A DNA stretch of 64,000 nucleotides from Cardinalis cardinalis. Taxonomy: Eukaryota; Chordata; Aves; Passeriformes; Cardinalidae. The stretch's first letter is position 1. Each line of letters opens with the position of its first letter. The DNA lies in NCBI GenBank assembly GCA_014549065.1, contig JACDOX010000009.1, forward strand, positions 2,529,310 to 2,593,309, read 5' to 3'. The position numbers and the translations under genes are program-made. A model generated the notes under the pieces. That model searched no databases. It saw only the letters and a list, made by a program, of their open reading frames with translations, and was not told where the DNA came from. This document shows positions 27,369 through 37,298 of this stretch, one piece after another.

Positions 27369-27950
27369 TGTCCTGGTTTCATGTGGAAATAGAGTTCATT
27401 TTCTCCCTAGTAAAGGGCAGTGTTTTGGATGCAGGATGAGAATAATGTTGATAACACACTGATGTTTTGGTTGCTGCTGAGCAGTGCTTGCACTGAGCCA
27501 AGGACTTTTCAGTGTCTCATGCTCTGAAAGTGAGGAGATAGCTGGGACAGAGAAGAGCCAGGACAACTGATGAAACTGGCCAAAAGAATATTCCACACCA
27601 CAGAACCTCATGCTCAGGATATAAACTGGGGGGAGTTGACCTACAGGGGTAGAGCTCAACTCAGGGATGGACTGGGCATCAGTCAATGGGTGGTGAGAAA
27701 TTGTATTGCACACCGCTTTTTCCTCCTGGCTTTTATTCCTCTCTCTTTTTCTTTTTGTAATCTTCCTTTTCATTGTAATTAGTATTAGTAGCAGTAATAC
27801 TTTATACATTATCTAAATTATTAAACTGTTCTTATCTCAGTTCCTGGGTTTTACTTTAGCTGATTCTTCTCCTCATTCCACCAGGGGTGAACGGGCAGGG
27901 AGCAAATGACTATGTGGCATTTACTTACCAGTTGATGTTAAACCATGACA
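27369..27950 (+). mobile_element. ERVL-like LTR, apparently full length (582 bp)
   Basis: It begins TGTCCTGGTTTCA and ends TTAAACCATGACA, so it has the TG...CA ends expected of an LTR, and the body matches the general pattern of passerine ERVL-type LTRs. A TATAAA lies at 27620-27625 and an ATTAAA polyadenylation signal at 27820-27825. The flanking five-base words (CTTTA and CCATA) do not match, so the target duplication has decayed or this is one end of a longer degraded provirus. The subfamily is not assigned. Confidence 0.82.
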
Positions 27951-29045
27951 CCATATTAAACTGAGAACTGCCCATTATCATGCTGAAAAGCCTTCCAGAA
28001 AGAGGAAAAGGAAAAGGACAAGGAAAAGGAAAAGGGAAAAACCCACAGAAAGCACCACCCAAGTTGAAAAGGACAGTGGAAGGAACTACTAGACTTTGAC
28101 AGAAGTCATGCCCAAATGGGAAACCCAGGAAAATCTGGCAGTTGAAAAGTAGATCTCTAATGATATGGATCAAATACCTGTTCAAGTGCCAAGCTGCTAA
28201 TAAAAAACACTTTCAGGCATATCCAAACATGATGTCTGCCAGAAATTCAGTGCAGCTTCAAGTGAGATAGTCAAGAAGTAGAAGGATTACTCAGCAAAAA
28301 TAAGAAAAAACTTAGACGAATGCAGCTCATTAAGGAAAAGGTGAAGGAGCCCCCTGAGACAGTTGAAGAATAATCTCAAACTGAAAAGGTTTTGAAACAA
28401 ATCAAACATTGACAGGTAAGAAGAAGGCAGAATGGCAACCATCTAGCAGCTCTGCAGCAACTGAGCATGAAACTGCTAATTTGTGAACTGCAATGCATCT
28501 GGTGTCAGAGGAGCAGACAATGGTTGGTATAACTTCAGACTCTCAAAAAGAGGCTACAGGGTGATGGTGAAATCTAGGGAGCAACAATGCTAGTGTTTTT
28601 ACTTGGAAAGATCAGGAGGAACTGTGAGAGCAGCTGTGCTGGGTAGGATTCCACACACATTTTTCCCCAGGGAAGTCAGGCTTCATGGATGTGGTGGAAA
28701 CATCTGCAGGATTGTACAAGCTTTGTGTGTAAGGGTGGTGCAGATGGAGGATTTTGTAAAAAAATTTATGTAACTTCAGATTTCTAAGAGATACAAAGGT
28801 CATGTTCTCCCAGTTTTAAGCCATAGGGCAGGAAATGACAGAAATAATGGAGAGCTTAACTGTGGAAGGAAGCTGTCAGTGGCCTGCCGCAAGTATTCAT
28901 ACATTGGACTTTACCATTCAATACGTTCCCCAGGGACCGAGCCAAGGCTGTCCAGCAGGTTGACAAAAGAAAAAGGGGGAATCAATGTTATTGCTGAGCT
29001 CAAAGATGCAGAAGGGTATTGTGTTCCTACATAACTGGGTGATCA
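27951..29045. other. Unassigned degenerate sequence after the LTR
   Basis: About 1.1 kb that looks like a decayed coding or retroelement interior: a GGAAAA-rich purine patch at about 27990-28042, then broken frames with stops. I could not assign it to a family. It may be remnant proviral interior or a processed pseudogene. Confidence 0.35.
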
Positions 29046-29430
29046 AACAAGGAATGAAAATTTAATGTCAGTGGCAGCAAAGTAGGGGAAAAAAATAACT
29101 CATAGGTGTTTGTCGTTAGGAAACAGATCTTTGAGTCACTTTGGATCACATTCTGAAAACATCAGCCCAGTACTGAGCAGTGATCAAAAAAGTAGCTAGG
29201 ATATTTTTACTTACTTTGAGCACAAAACAGGAGTTCTCATTATGTCACTCTGCACTGCTCCAATGCACATGTTTTGAAGCTCACTTGTTCTTTGTCACCT
29301 TGTTTTAAATAGATCGCAGCAGAACTAGAATCAGGAGTAGAGTGATGAGGATTATGGTGGTTACAGGATGACTTCCTGATGAGAGGCACTATAGATGTTG
29401 AAACGCGCAAATGTGCTGGAGGAGAGCAAG
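29046..29430 (+). mobile_element. Old CR1-type LINE fragment, sense strand
   Basis: The stretch from about 29130 (ATCTTTGAGTCACTTTGGAT) through the segment ending AAAAAAGTAGCTAGG, then the words GCAGAACTAGAATC and CTTCCTGATGAGAGGC, follows the order of the end of a CR1 reverse-transcriptase ORF (segments corresponding to the DLGVIVD, LKTSAQ, AVKKAN and ERVQRRATRMI regions). It is heavily diverged and is cut off by the younger CR1 end at 29433. Confidence 0.6.
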
Positions 29431-29432
29431 TA

Positions 29433-29590
29433 GAGAATCATAGACTCACAGAATGTTTTGGGTTGGAAGAGACCTTAAAGATCATCTAGTTTCAACCTCC
29501 CTGCTGTGGGTAGGGACTTCTTTCACTAGATGAGNTGTTCAGAGCCCCNTCCAACCTGTCCTTGAACACTTCCAGGGAAGGGAATTCTGT
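29433..29590 (-). mobile_element. CR1 LINE 3' end (short copy)
   Basis: It starts AGAATCATAGACTCACAGAA and continues with the classic bird CR1 3' UTR words GGTTGGAAGAGACCTTAAAG, CAACCTCCCTGC and CTTGAACACTTCCAGGGA, which are antisense to the element. It is truncated after about 155 bp. Confidence 0.92.
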
Positions 29591-30074
29591 CAAACAAGGG
29601 ATAACATGGAGGAGNTTGAGCATAGGATGATTATTCACCAAGTTTCATAACACAAGAGCTCCTGGAAAGTCAACAAAATGATCAGACAATAAAGATAAAA
29701 TAATCAAAAGGCAATGTTCTTCCCTGGTACACTGTCATATTATGAAATTCACTCTGTTAGAAACTAAAAATANAAAACTACTCAAATCAAGTCAGACAAC
29801 TTCATCAATGGTCTGNATAAAGCCACTGGCTCAAAAAGCCNCTGAATTTCTCTTTGCCTTAAAATAAAGGCTGTTCCAGGAATAGGAGCCCTGTTTCTTG
29901 CATCCTTTTTCCCAGAAAGCTCTGTAGGAGGCCAGGCAGAGCCCTGGCCTGACCCAAAATGTCTTTTCTTATGTTGTTGTAGAGCTCTGGCCTTTACTTC
30001 CCCCCCATCTGCCAGGCCACCACTTTCTATGGATCCTTTTTATGACTAGTCAGTAAAATTTGATACGATGAAGC
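29591..30074. other. Unassigned sequence between CR1 copies
   Basis: AT-rich, with several single N bases. No gene or repeat recognised. Confidence 0.4.
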
Positions 30075-30500
30075 TAAGTTATCTGGAAGAGGTGATCCTT
30101 CCNTTCTGCACAGCCCTGGTGAGACCCTCTGCAGTGCCATGTCCAGTTCTGGGCTCCCCAGTACAAGAGATAGATGGATGTACTGGAACAAGCTGAGCCA
30201 AGGGCCATGAGGACAAGGAGGAGCTTGGAGTATCTGAAATATGAGTAGGGGAGGCTGAGAGAGCTGTGACTCTTTGGCCTGGGGAACAGGAGGCTCGGGG
30301 GATCACATCGATTTACATAAATACCTGGTGGCAGGGGTACCAAAGACAAAGCCAGGCTCTCCTCAGGGGTGTCCAGGAGAAGGGCTAGAGGCAATGGGCA
30401 TGAAACGAAAAGCAAGAAATTCTGTTAACATATAAGGAAAAGCTTTTTCATTTTAAGAATAACCGAGTACGGAAATGATAGAAGCATTACCCTACCAATG
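30075..30500 (+). mobile_element. CR1 LINE ORF2 3' fragment, sense strand
   Basis: It contains CCCTGGTGAGACCCTCTGCA, GTCCAGTTCTGGGCTCCCCA, GAGCTTGGAGTATCTG, GGGGAGGCTGAGAGAGCTG and AAGGAAAAGCTTTTTCATTT, in the order of the terminal RT region of CR1. Frameshifts and deletions make it non-functional. Confidence 0.85.
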
Positions 30501-30929
30501 CAAGAATTTCCCACTCCAGACCCTTCCTAGATCACAGTCCAGTATNTTTTAGCCTAAAGGATCAGGGAAANTACNTTGTGTGGTACAGAAACACACTTCT
30601 ACTGCCACCCAGCTATAGGGCACTGAGAGCTGAGACAAGAAGCCAGGCAGCAAACCTGTCATGCACTCCAGCAAGCATCATCAAAGAAGCACTGCTGGAG
30701 CTGAAAGTATGTTTGCAATTAACATCTCCAATTTGCAAAATAACCTTTAAAATTATGATTGTAATAGTTTATAGTAGGTGGGAGTCAAGGTATGTTTGCA
30801 GTATTTAAACAACAGCTAGAGATGGGAATGGAAATCTGGTCTGCACATGGAGTGCTTCAGACTGCAGAACTTCCCCATATTACTCACAGCAGCCCTGGGG
30901 GTGCTGTGCTTAGGATGTGTGACTAAAAC

Positions 30930-31402
30930 AGTGTTGAAGGTGCACTGATGTTTTGACNGAACAGGGCTTGCAAGGCATCAAGGCTTTCTCTATTTCCCAC
31001 TCTGACCCATCAACAAGTCTGGCTGAGGGTAGGAAAGACACTGAGGAGGAACACAGGTGCAACAAATTCCCTGAATTNGCCAACAGGATATTCCATACCA
31101 TACAATGTCATGTTCAGTCAGCTCAATCATCAGAAATAAACACCAAGATNAAGGAAGAAGAAGGCTTCCAAAGTGGTCATTGTTCAAAGACCAGGTAGGC
31201 CTCTGCCTGGTTGTGGGGCATAGTGTGTGATTGCCTTTTTTTTCCCCCACTTTTTTCTTCACCTATTAAACTGNCTTTAACTCCACTCACCAATTTTCTT
31301 GCTTTGGTTCTTCCTTTTTTGTCCCCCATCTCACTGGAAGTGACGAGGACAAGCAAACATTTCTGTAGGCACTTGGCTGCTGGCCGAGTTCAACCCACCA
31401 CA
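30930..31402 (+). mobile_element. ERVL-like LTR, second subfamily, 5' end unclear
   Basis: It shares the CACTGATGTTTTG segment, the AGGATATTCCATACCATA segment, the ATTAAACTG polyadenylation region (ATTAAA 31265-31270) and a final GAGTTCAACCCACCACA with other bird ERVL-type LTRs. The orientation is the same as the LTR at 27369. It lacks the TGTCCTGGTTTC start, so it is either 5'-truncated or from another subfamily. The two LTRs differ too much to be the ends of one recent provirus. Confidence 0.7.
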
Positions 31403-31573
31403 CTTCTCCATCCTGAAAATGTATTTATATGCTGTCTGTCAAGTCTGAGACATCTTCCTGTCTTGCTGCCAGAGTAGAGAATAACTGCTGGGCAGTTCTT
31501 GGAGAAAGCAGCACCTCTCCCTTTGCAGCCATACCATCCACCCCGTGCCACTCGCTGAGGCAAGGAGCCACCA

Positions 31574-31687
31574 GCCAGAAGAAGGCTCCCTGCAGGCCAG
31601 AAGAAAAGCTCCCTGCAGGCCAGAAGAAAAGCTCCTTGCAGGCCAGAAGAAAGCCTCCTTGCAGGCCAGAAGAAAGGCTCCCTGTTG
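31574..31687. repeat. 22-23-bp minisatellite, five units
   Basis: Units at 31574-31595, 31596-31618, 31619-31641, 31642-31664 and 31665-31687, each close to GCCAGAAGAAAAGCTCC plus YTGCAG. The period of about 23 bp keeps several frames open on both strands, which explains the overlapping open frames of 80-139 codons here; they are not genes. Confidence 0.9.
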
Positions 31688-31845
31688 TGGGAACCCAGGC
31701 CATTCCTCTGGCTCTCCAGGATGGCCAGGACCCCTGCCAGGAGGCTCAGAAGCCCTGGCACAGAGCCCAAAACATCTGTGGTTTTGATTATGACCCGTGG
31801 AGCAAATTACCAACCTTATATGAAGACCAGCAAGCCACAACAGTT

Positions 31846-32284
31846 TAGGTAGAATAATAGTGAAGTTATCATAGGGTGAAAAAGTAGATTTTGGGGTTTC
31901 TGGAATGGGGGTTCAGGAGGCAAGATGGAGGGACCTGGGCGTGTCCAGCCTTTCTCCTTCATCTTCTTGGCCTCCATCTTCTGCTGTGATGTTGGCACTT
32001 TTAGATTGGTTTAGAGTAGAAGCTCACTGTCTAATATAGGTGATAGGTGTTGGAAAATAATTGTAAACATGTTATATGTAGTTTTTAGTATAAAGACATA
32101 ACACCGCTCCGGGGGCAGGCAGTGTGNCTGGAACTGTCCTGCTGGATGGACCTCGGCAGGGCAGGAGAAAATTTTTTATAGACAAGATGCAATAAACAAC
32201 CTTGAGACTGAGAACTGAAGAGCTCCAACTCATTCANCAAGAGCTCGAGCTGGGAAAAGAGACTTTTAAGATTTTTTGGGGTCA
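31846..32284 (+). mobile_element. Endogenous retrovirus LTR (non-ERVL type)
   Basis: It contains the segments AGTTATCATAGGGTG, CTTGGCCTCCATCTTCTGCT, TTAGATTGGTTTAGAGTAGA, a TATAAA box at 32089-32094 and an AATAAA signal at 32191-32196 followed by CAACCTTGAGACTGAGAACT, an arrangement familiar from bird retroviral LTRs. A TGGCGACC word right after the proposed end (32285) could be the start of a primer-binding site. No gag, pol or env frame follows, so this is a solo or near-solo LTR. The class (ERVK or ERV1) is uncertain and the start is approximate. Confidence 0.65.
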
Positions 32285-32309
32285 TGGCGACCAGCAAAAG
32301 ATCCCAAGA

Positions 32310-32345
32310 CCCTGCAGGCCAGAAGAAGGCTCCCTGCAGGCTGTC
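32310..32345. repeat. Minisatellite half-unit plus unit on the far side of the LTR
   Basis: CCCTGCAG followed by a 22-base unit at 32318-32339 that is identical to the first unit of the array at 31574-31595. This places copies of the same repeat on both sides of the LTR. Confidence 0.85.
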
Positions 32346-34251
32346 ATTGCCTTGCAGTTCTCATCACCCACCACAGGGAGACAGCTGCAATACATCTCTG
32401 GNAAAGAAACCAGCCCAAAATGTCAGGCTGAGGAGTTTGTAGGGAAACTATGACAGGCCGCTGCGCAGAGATGTGGCTGCTGTGGACTTGCCCTTTCCCG
32501 AAGCAGTGAGTTTGGTTGCTGTGGATGGAAGCCCACAAGCAGCTTTTCCCTCTGGCCAGCTCATGGGCCAAGGGAATGGCCTGGACTGGGCTGGGAGGGG
32601 CCCTGTTAGCCAGAGCACTGCTGCCCTCAGTGCAGGAGGAGGGAACATGGAATGAACACAGAACGTGGAATGTCCGATACACTGTGGGCAGGAGAAGAGT
32701 CCNGTGGCTGAGGTAACTCTGCGCTGCTGGGGACACTGATTTTTCTGTGTTTGTGCTATAGCTCTCCTGGCTGAAGCTGAGAATTTCACTTGAATTNTGC
32801 TTTACACTGGTACTCCATAATGTGTGAACTTCATTTTGTGGGGACTTAATTTAAAGGGAAAATACCTGGACCTGAAATCAGTAANTGCCTTNANAGTACN
32901 CAGTGCTAAACACCTTCCCAGTGGACCCCTGAGATTGGCTTCCACTTCTGATCTTGACTGCTGTGCTCCATTGCCCACGTTTCAAACAGGGCTCACAATA
33001 CCTCACCTTCTACAGGGGTGTTGCAAATGACCATGCAGAACAGCAGAGGGTACTCTAGAGGAAAATAAAACTTTACACTCTTGAAAGCAGATAAACTCAG
33101 AAAACACAAATGCAAGAGATCTGAAATGCTCTAGCAGTGGGCAGTGGTGATTCCTGAAGTGCTGTTGGGTGTGTGTACTCAGTAAGACAAGGTTCAAGAA
33201 CTTGAAGCTCAAACCCACAAGATTATGCATGAGCATGAAGAGACCAAATGAAGACTGAAGACATAATTTTATTTTTGGCACTTCCTAGTTCTACTTGAGT
33301 GCAGTCACTCAAGTAAGTGTCTCTTAGGGCAGTCTATTCTATGTTAATTACTTACAAATTTTTGGCAATATCCAGGCTTCCCTTTCTCTGTGGAAGGACT
33401 TCATAATTAAAATCTCCAATACTTGTTAGGGCACCAGCAAAATTCTCAATCCAGCCACTCAACTGTTCATCCTCTCCAAACATGGGAATTTATATCCTCT
33501 CGATGCCTTCTCTTCCAGCAGTTGGCAGAAGCCAGTCCTGGCCAGGAGCACGTCTGATCTCCACACAGCTTTGGGTCCTTGGTGACTGCCCTGGAATGTC
33601 AGCCACAGGTGGCTCCATGGGTGCCTAAAGGTCATGAGAACTTACAGGATATGTTTAAATTACTGACTAAAGGGAAAACAGACCAGTCTCAAAGTGCCCA
33701 GTAACCCACTTACATGTGGGACCTTGCACCTGCCGACAGGACTTTAATGTGAGCCCTGGAAGTGCTCTAATCACAGCTGCTGGGCCTGGGCCGGTGGGAT
33801 TTGGCCCAGACTCCAGCTGGGAAGTTTCCCAGTGGGCTGGGATGAGTGGTTTCCTATCAGCAGCTTTCTGAAAGTTCCTCAGATGCTTTTGTGGCTTTGC
33901 CCAGAGCCCTGTGAGCCTGTGGGGCAGCACCCTGCAGCCTGAGGCCCAGCAAGGCCAGCCCCCACCACCATGATGGACATGTCCCACCATGCCCCCAGCA
34001 GGCTTCAGCCAAAGCGTCCTGAGCAATTTAACCTCACAGCTGAACATTCAGAGCCTCAGAGCAGTCTTGGAGGTATTTCCTCCATGCACTTCAACATGCA
34101 GATGCTCCCACCCAGCACAGCATCAGTGAAAGCACCAGATTCATTTACTGATGTAACAACTGAAAAGAGCTGCCACAGGCAGGGGAAGAGAGAAAGGATA
34201 GAACTGTGAGCCCTCTGTGAGCCAGGTAAGTGTGTCCAACAATGAAATATT
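32346..34251. other. Intergenic DNA, somewhat GC-richer, nothing recognised
   Basis: Locally GC-rich (about 32450-32730 and 33770-34010) with short overlapping frames on both strands. No exon set or repeat family that I can name. Confidence 0.4.
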
Positions 34252-34371
34252 AGAGAGGGAGAGGAGAGAGAGGAGAGGAGAGGAGAGGAGAGGAGAGGAG
34301 AGGAGAGGAGAGGAGAGGAGAGGAGAGGAGAGGAGGAAAAAAAAAGAAAGAGGGAAGGAGGGAAGGAAAAG
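34252..34371 (+). repeat. 120-nt homopurine tract with (AGGAG)13 microsatellite
   Basis: Every base from 34252 to 34371 on this strand is A or G. The core is a perfect AGGAG pentamer array at 34271-34335, followed by A-rich and GGAAGGAGGGAAGG purine sequence. Confidence 0.95.
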
Positions 34372-36937
34372 TATATTTGCTGTGTACTAAAACAGACTGA
34401 TTGGATGCATTAGAACTGCATTAGCTACATGTTCCCAGGGGCTTGGAATATGGAGTCTCCACTAGCAGTTTCTGTGGTTTTGCAAGATTATTTAAAAAAA
34501 AATAAAAGGAAAAAAAAAGGTTCTGGCTACATGAGGAAAACAATCTAAATATGAGGATTCTCAGTCATCTGGAGGATTATTATTGTTGACTGTGGGAACA
34601 GCTCACATATTTGGAGGTACTGCCTATGTAAACTCATGGGAGCAGCTTTGTGGGGCTNGCTGGGGGCAGGATAAGTGCCTGGCTGTGGATGGAGGCTGCC
34701 TCACTCAGTGCAGCTGCTGCCTGCAGTTACTGGGATGTGAAATGCAGANCTGAGGTCAGCTGCTGGCTCAGCACTAAGCAGCTTTCAGTAATTATATATG
34801 AGCATAAGGCTGGTGCCCCTAGATCAAACACTGAGAAGTTTACACAGCCACTGTCCACTCTCATTTCCACCATAAGGGTGCTCTTGCTCTCGCAGGGGTG
34901 CAGGGTTTTGAGGTTTCCTGCAATTTTCTTATCCCCTTAGCAACTAGGTTTATTTATTTTTATTTATTTTTCTATTTATTCCAGGACTGAGAGCTCTGTC
35001 ACACGCTGTGTTCTGAGTAACCCTAAACACTGAAGAGCCAGGAATAACTCCTTTGCTGCAGTCAGTGCTTGATACAGGCACTTCTTTTATCTACTGAGTG
35101 AAATAATCAAAGTCAAGAGAAAACGCTGAGCCAGGTAGCTGGTGACAAGAGTGGAAGCAATATCTGAAAGACTATCACAGCTTCAGAGATNAATGTGCAT
35201 TTCAAAAAGCACACTGTGCTGTGGGTCTCTGCCCATAGCCACCAAGGGTGCCCACCACCCCCTACCCATAGACTGCCAGATGCCACCAGCCAGGGCTCTG
35301 GCACTGCTTTTGGGACAAGAAATNATATTTAGCATTGGCTCAACTTTTTCAATAACTAGATCCAGAGAAAGACTGAAGTAGTCTGCAACAGACAGGACAT
35401 CAGCCCCTTATTCCACTTGTNCTGAAAGGTTGTTGACACTCATGCCTATACGCAAAATTAGATATCATACATGCCCAGAGCTGTTGTTATCACAGTTATC
35501 ACAGCTTCCCATGAAAGCTCATTTACACTTTTTAAAATGAGTCTGGATGTTGAAAGGTAGTAGAAAACCTGGTGTCTGTAATCTCTGCAACATGAAAAAG
35601 CCTGGGTTCACTCTCAGTTTCTAGTGAGACTATCCTACCCCCACACGGTGGACCAGGTTGAATGTGTTCTGCTCTCCTGAGGCAAAAGCTGTGGCTGAGG
35701 CTTGTGTCCAGACATTCTCCTCAGTGTCACTTCTCTCCCTTTTTACAGGAAGAGAGTCACCAGAACAAACGCTGGGCCAGCTGCAGGACTTTTCTCTTGG
35801 GAAGCACATAAAGCACCTGTGTGCTGGAGCTGCAGAGGGTTTCAGCACACCCCAAGCAAAAAGCAGCCTCCTACTGCCCCCACCCCCCTCCAATACCTAC
35901 ACTACATCCAGTTAGTCACATGCTTGAGCAAAGGTAAGGATAAGGGTGGAAAAGGAGTAAATTGTTTTCATCCCTATCAGATGGAGGTAACAGAATTTTT
36001 TTCTTAGAGATCAATTCCCAAATATCAAGCATATCTGTACAACATGGAAGTTCTACCCTTACCCTGAATGCTATTATATTAACTGAAAAATTTCAGTTTG
36101 CAGTTCCTCATTCCAGAGAATCTGTATCTCAGTAAAAGCTTACAGGCAGAAGACCTTGCAGAAGTAATGCAGAACACAGTAGCTACTTTCAAGGGGCTCT
36201 ACTGTGGATCTTTATTGTGTTTAAATGTTGCTCTGCAGAAGTGTTCAGAGAAGACATCAGCTTCCACTACTGCCTCCTGGAGGACTATGGCAAGGCAGAG
36301 TGGAACTTCCTCGTTCCCATTCTGCTGCATTTACACTGACGTTCAGCAGAGAACACCAAGCATGGTGGCTCTTGTTTTAAAAGGGGTTTAAATACTGGAA
36401 TTGTCAGCTAAAGGGCAAGTTAGTCTCTCCTAACCCCCACTCCAGCCAAAGCCTTCATGTAGCTTCTGTAATACCAACAAGCCTTTGGGAACTAGTTTTT
36501 CCTGGAAAAATAAGTTAATGCACCAAGTCAGCTGTTAACTTTGCAAGGTGCTGTCTGAGATAAGGGCTCACATGAACTATTTCTCTGCTACATAAGTGCT
36601 ATGTTTTATAAAGCCAAATTTTAAGGTACTTCAGGCATTCTGACATTTAGTAACTGCATTAACTAGTATATGAAAGCAAGATTAATATTTATTAGCTTGA
36701 AGTATCACATTTTATTCAAGTGATATCATAATACATTATGCATCTGCCAGTTATAATCCATTTTAATTGGTTCCAAAACCTAAGCAGTAAATAAGTAAGA
36801 CAGTTTATCTAGTTAAACTGAAAAAACAGCATTCCACACAGCCAGTACTAAAGATGTCAACCGTATAATAATTCCAGCATTATGTTGTTATGGCTTTCCA
36901 GAAAGTCATGAAGTTTAACAAATTAGAACACATCAAG
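34372..36937. other. Intergenic DNA upstream of the VIM 3' end
   Basis: Contains a (TTTAT)-type A/T repeat at about 34949-34981. No gene recognised. Confidence 0.5.
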
Positions 36938-36953
36938 AGCCATTTTCCAAAGA

Positions 36954-36959
36954 TTTATT
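36954..36959 (-). terminator. VIM polyadenylation signal AATAAA (distal)
   Basis: The complement reads TTCAATAAATCTTTGGAAA, very like the end of known vimentin mRNAs. A second AATAAA (complement of 37002-37007) lies about 48 nt upstream and could give a shorter 3' UTR. Confidence 0.8.
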
Positions 36960-37256
36960 GAAGTAGCGACAGGTTGCTCATACTGTGCTGGAAAAAGCAG
37001 TTTTATTGAATTCAGATACTTAAAAACAGTATTGCAGCACAAGATATTGCTATTTGTAAACTAGACTCCATTGTAAACTCTAATCCTTCAGGGAGAGTCA
37101 GTTTGCAAGATCTAAGACCTATTTCCTAGCATAATCATCTTGCGCTCATGGAAAAACTGCAGAAAGGCACTTGAAAGCTGTTTCTTCCTTTAAGAAATGG
37201 ACTTTTTCAATCTTGCTGGTAAGAATTTCTCCTTTAGTAAGAATGCATCTTCAGCT

Positions 37257-37298
37257 TTACTCCAAGTCATCATGATGCTGGGAAGTTTCATTAATAAC
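37257..37298 (-). CDS. VIM: VIM exon 9 coding part (42 nt) with stop
   Basis: Encodes VINETSQHHDDLE and TAA. The acceptor is TTTTTCATTAG. The tail end HHDDLE is typical of vertebrate vimentin. Confidence 0.97.
   Translation of the reverse strand, partial: VINETSQHHDDLE

Noticed and set aside
27369..31402. One provirus bounded by the two ERVL-like LTRs
   Set aside because: The LTRs differ in length and sequence beyond what paired LTRs show, and CR1 elements with no viral genes lie between them.
31390..31848. Overlapping open frames of 80-139 codons on both strands with repeated PCRPEE- or LACRELFFW-like units
   Set aside because: Explained by the 22-23-bp minisatellite, which keeps several frames open at once.
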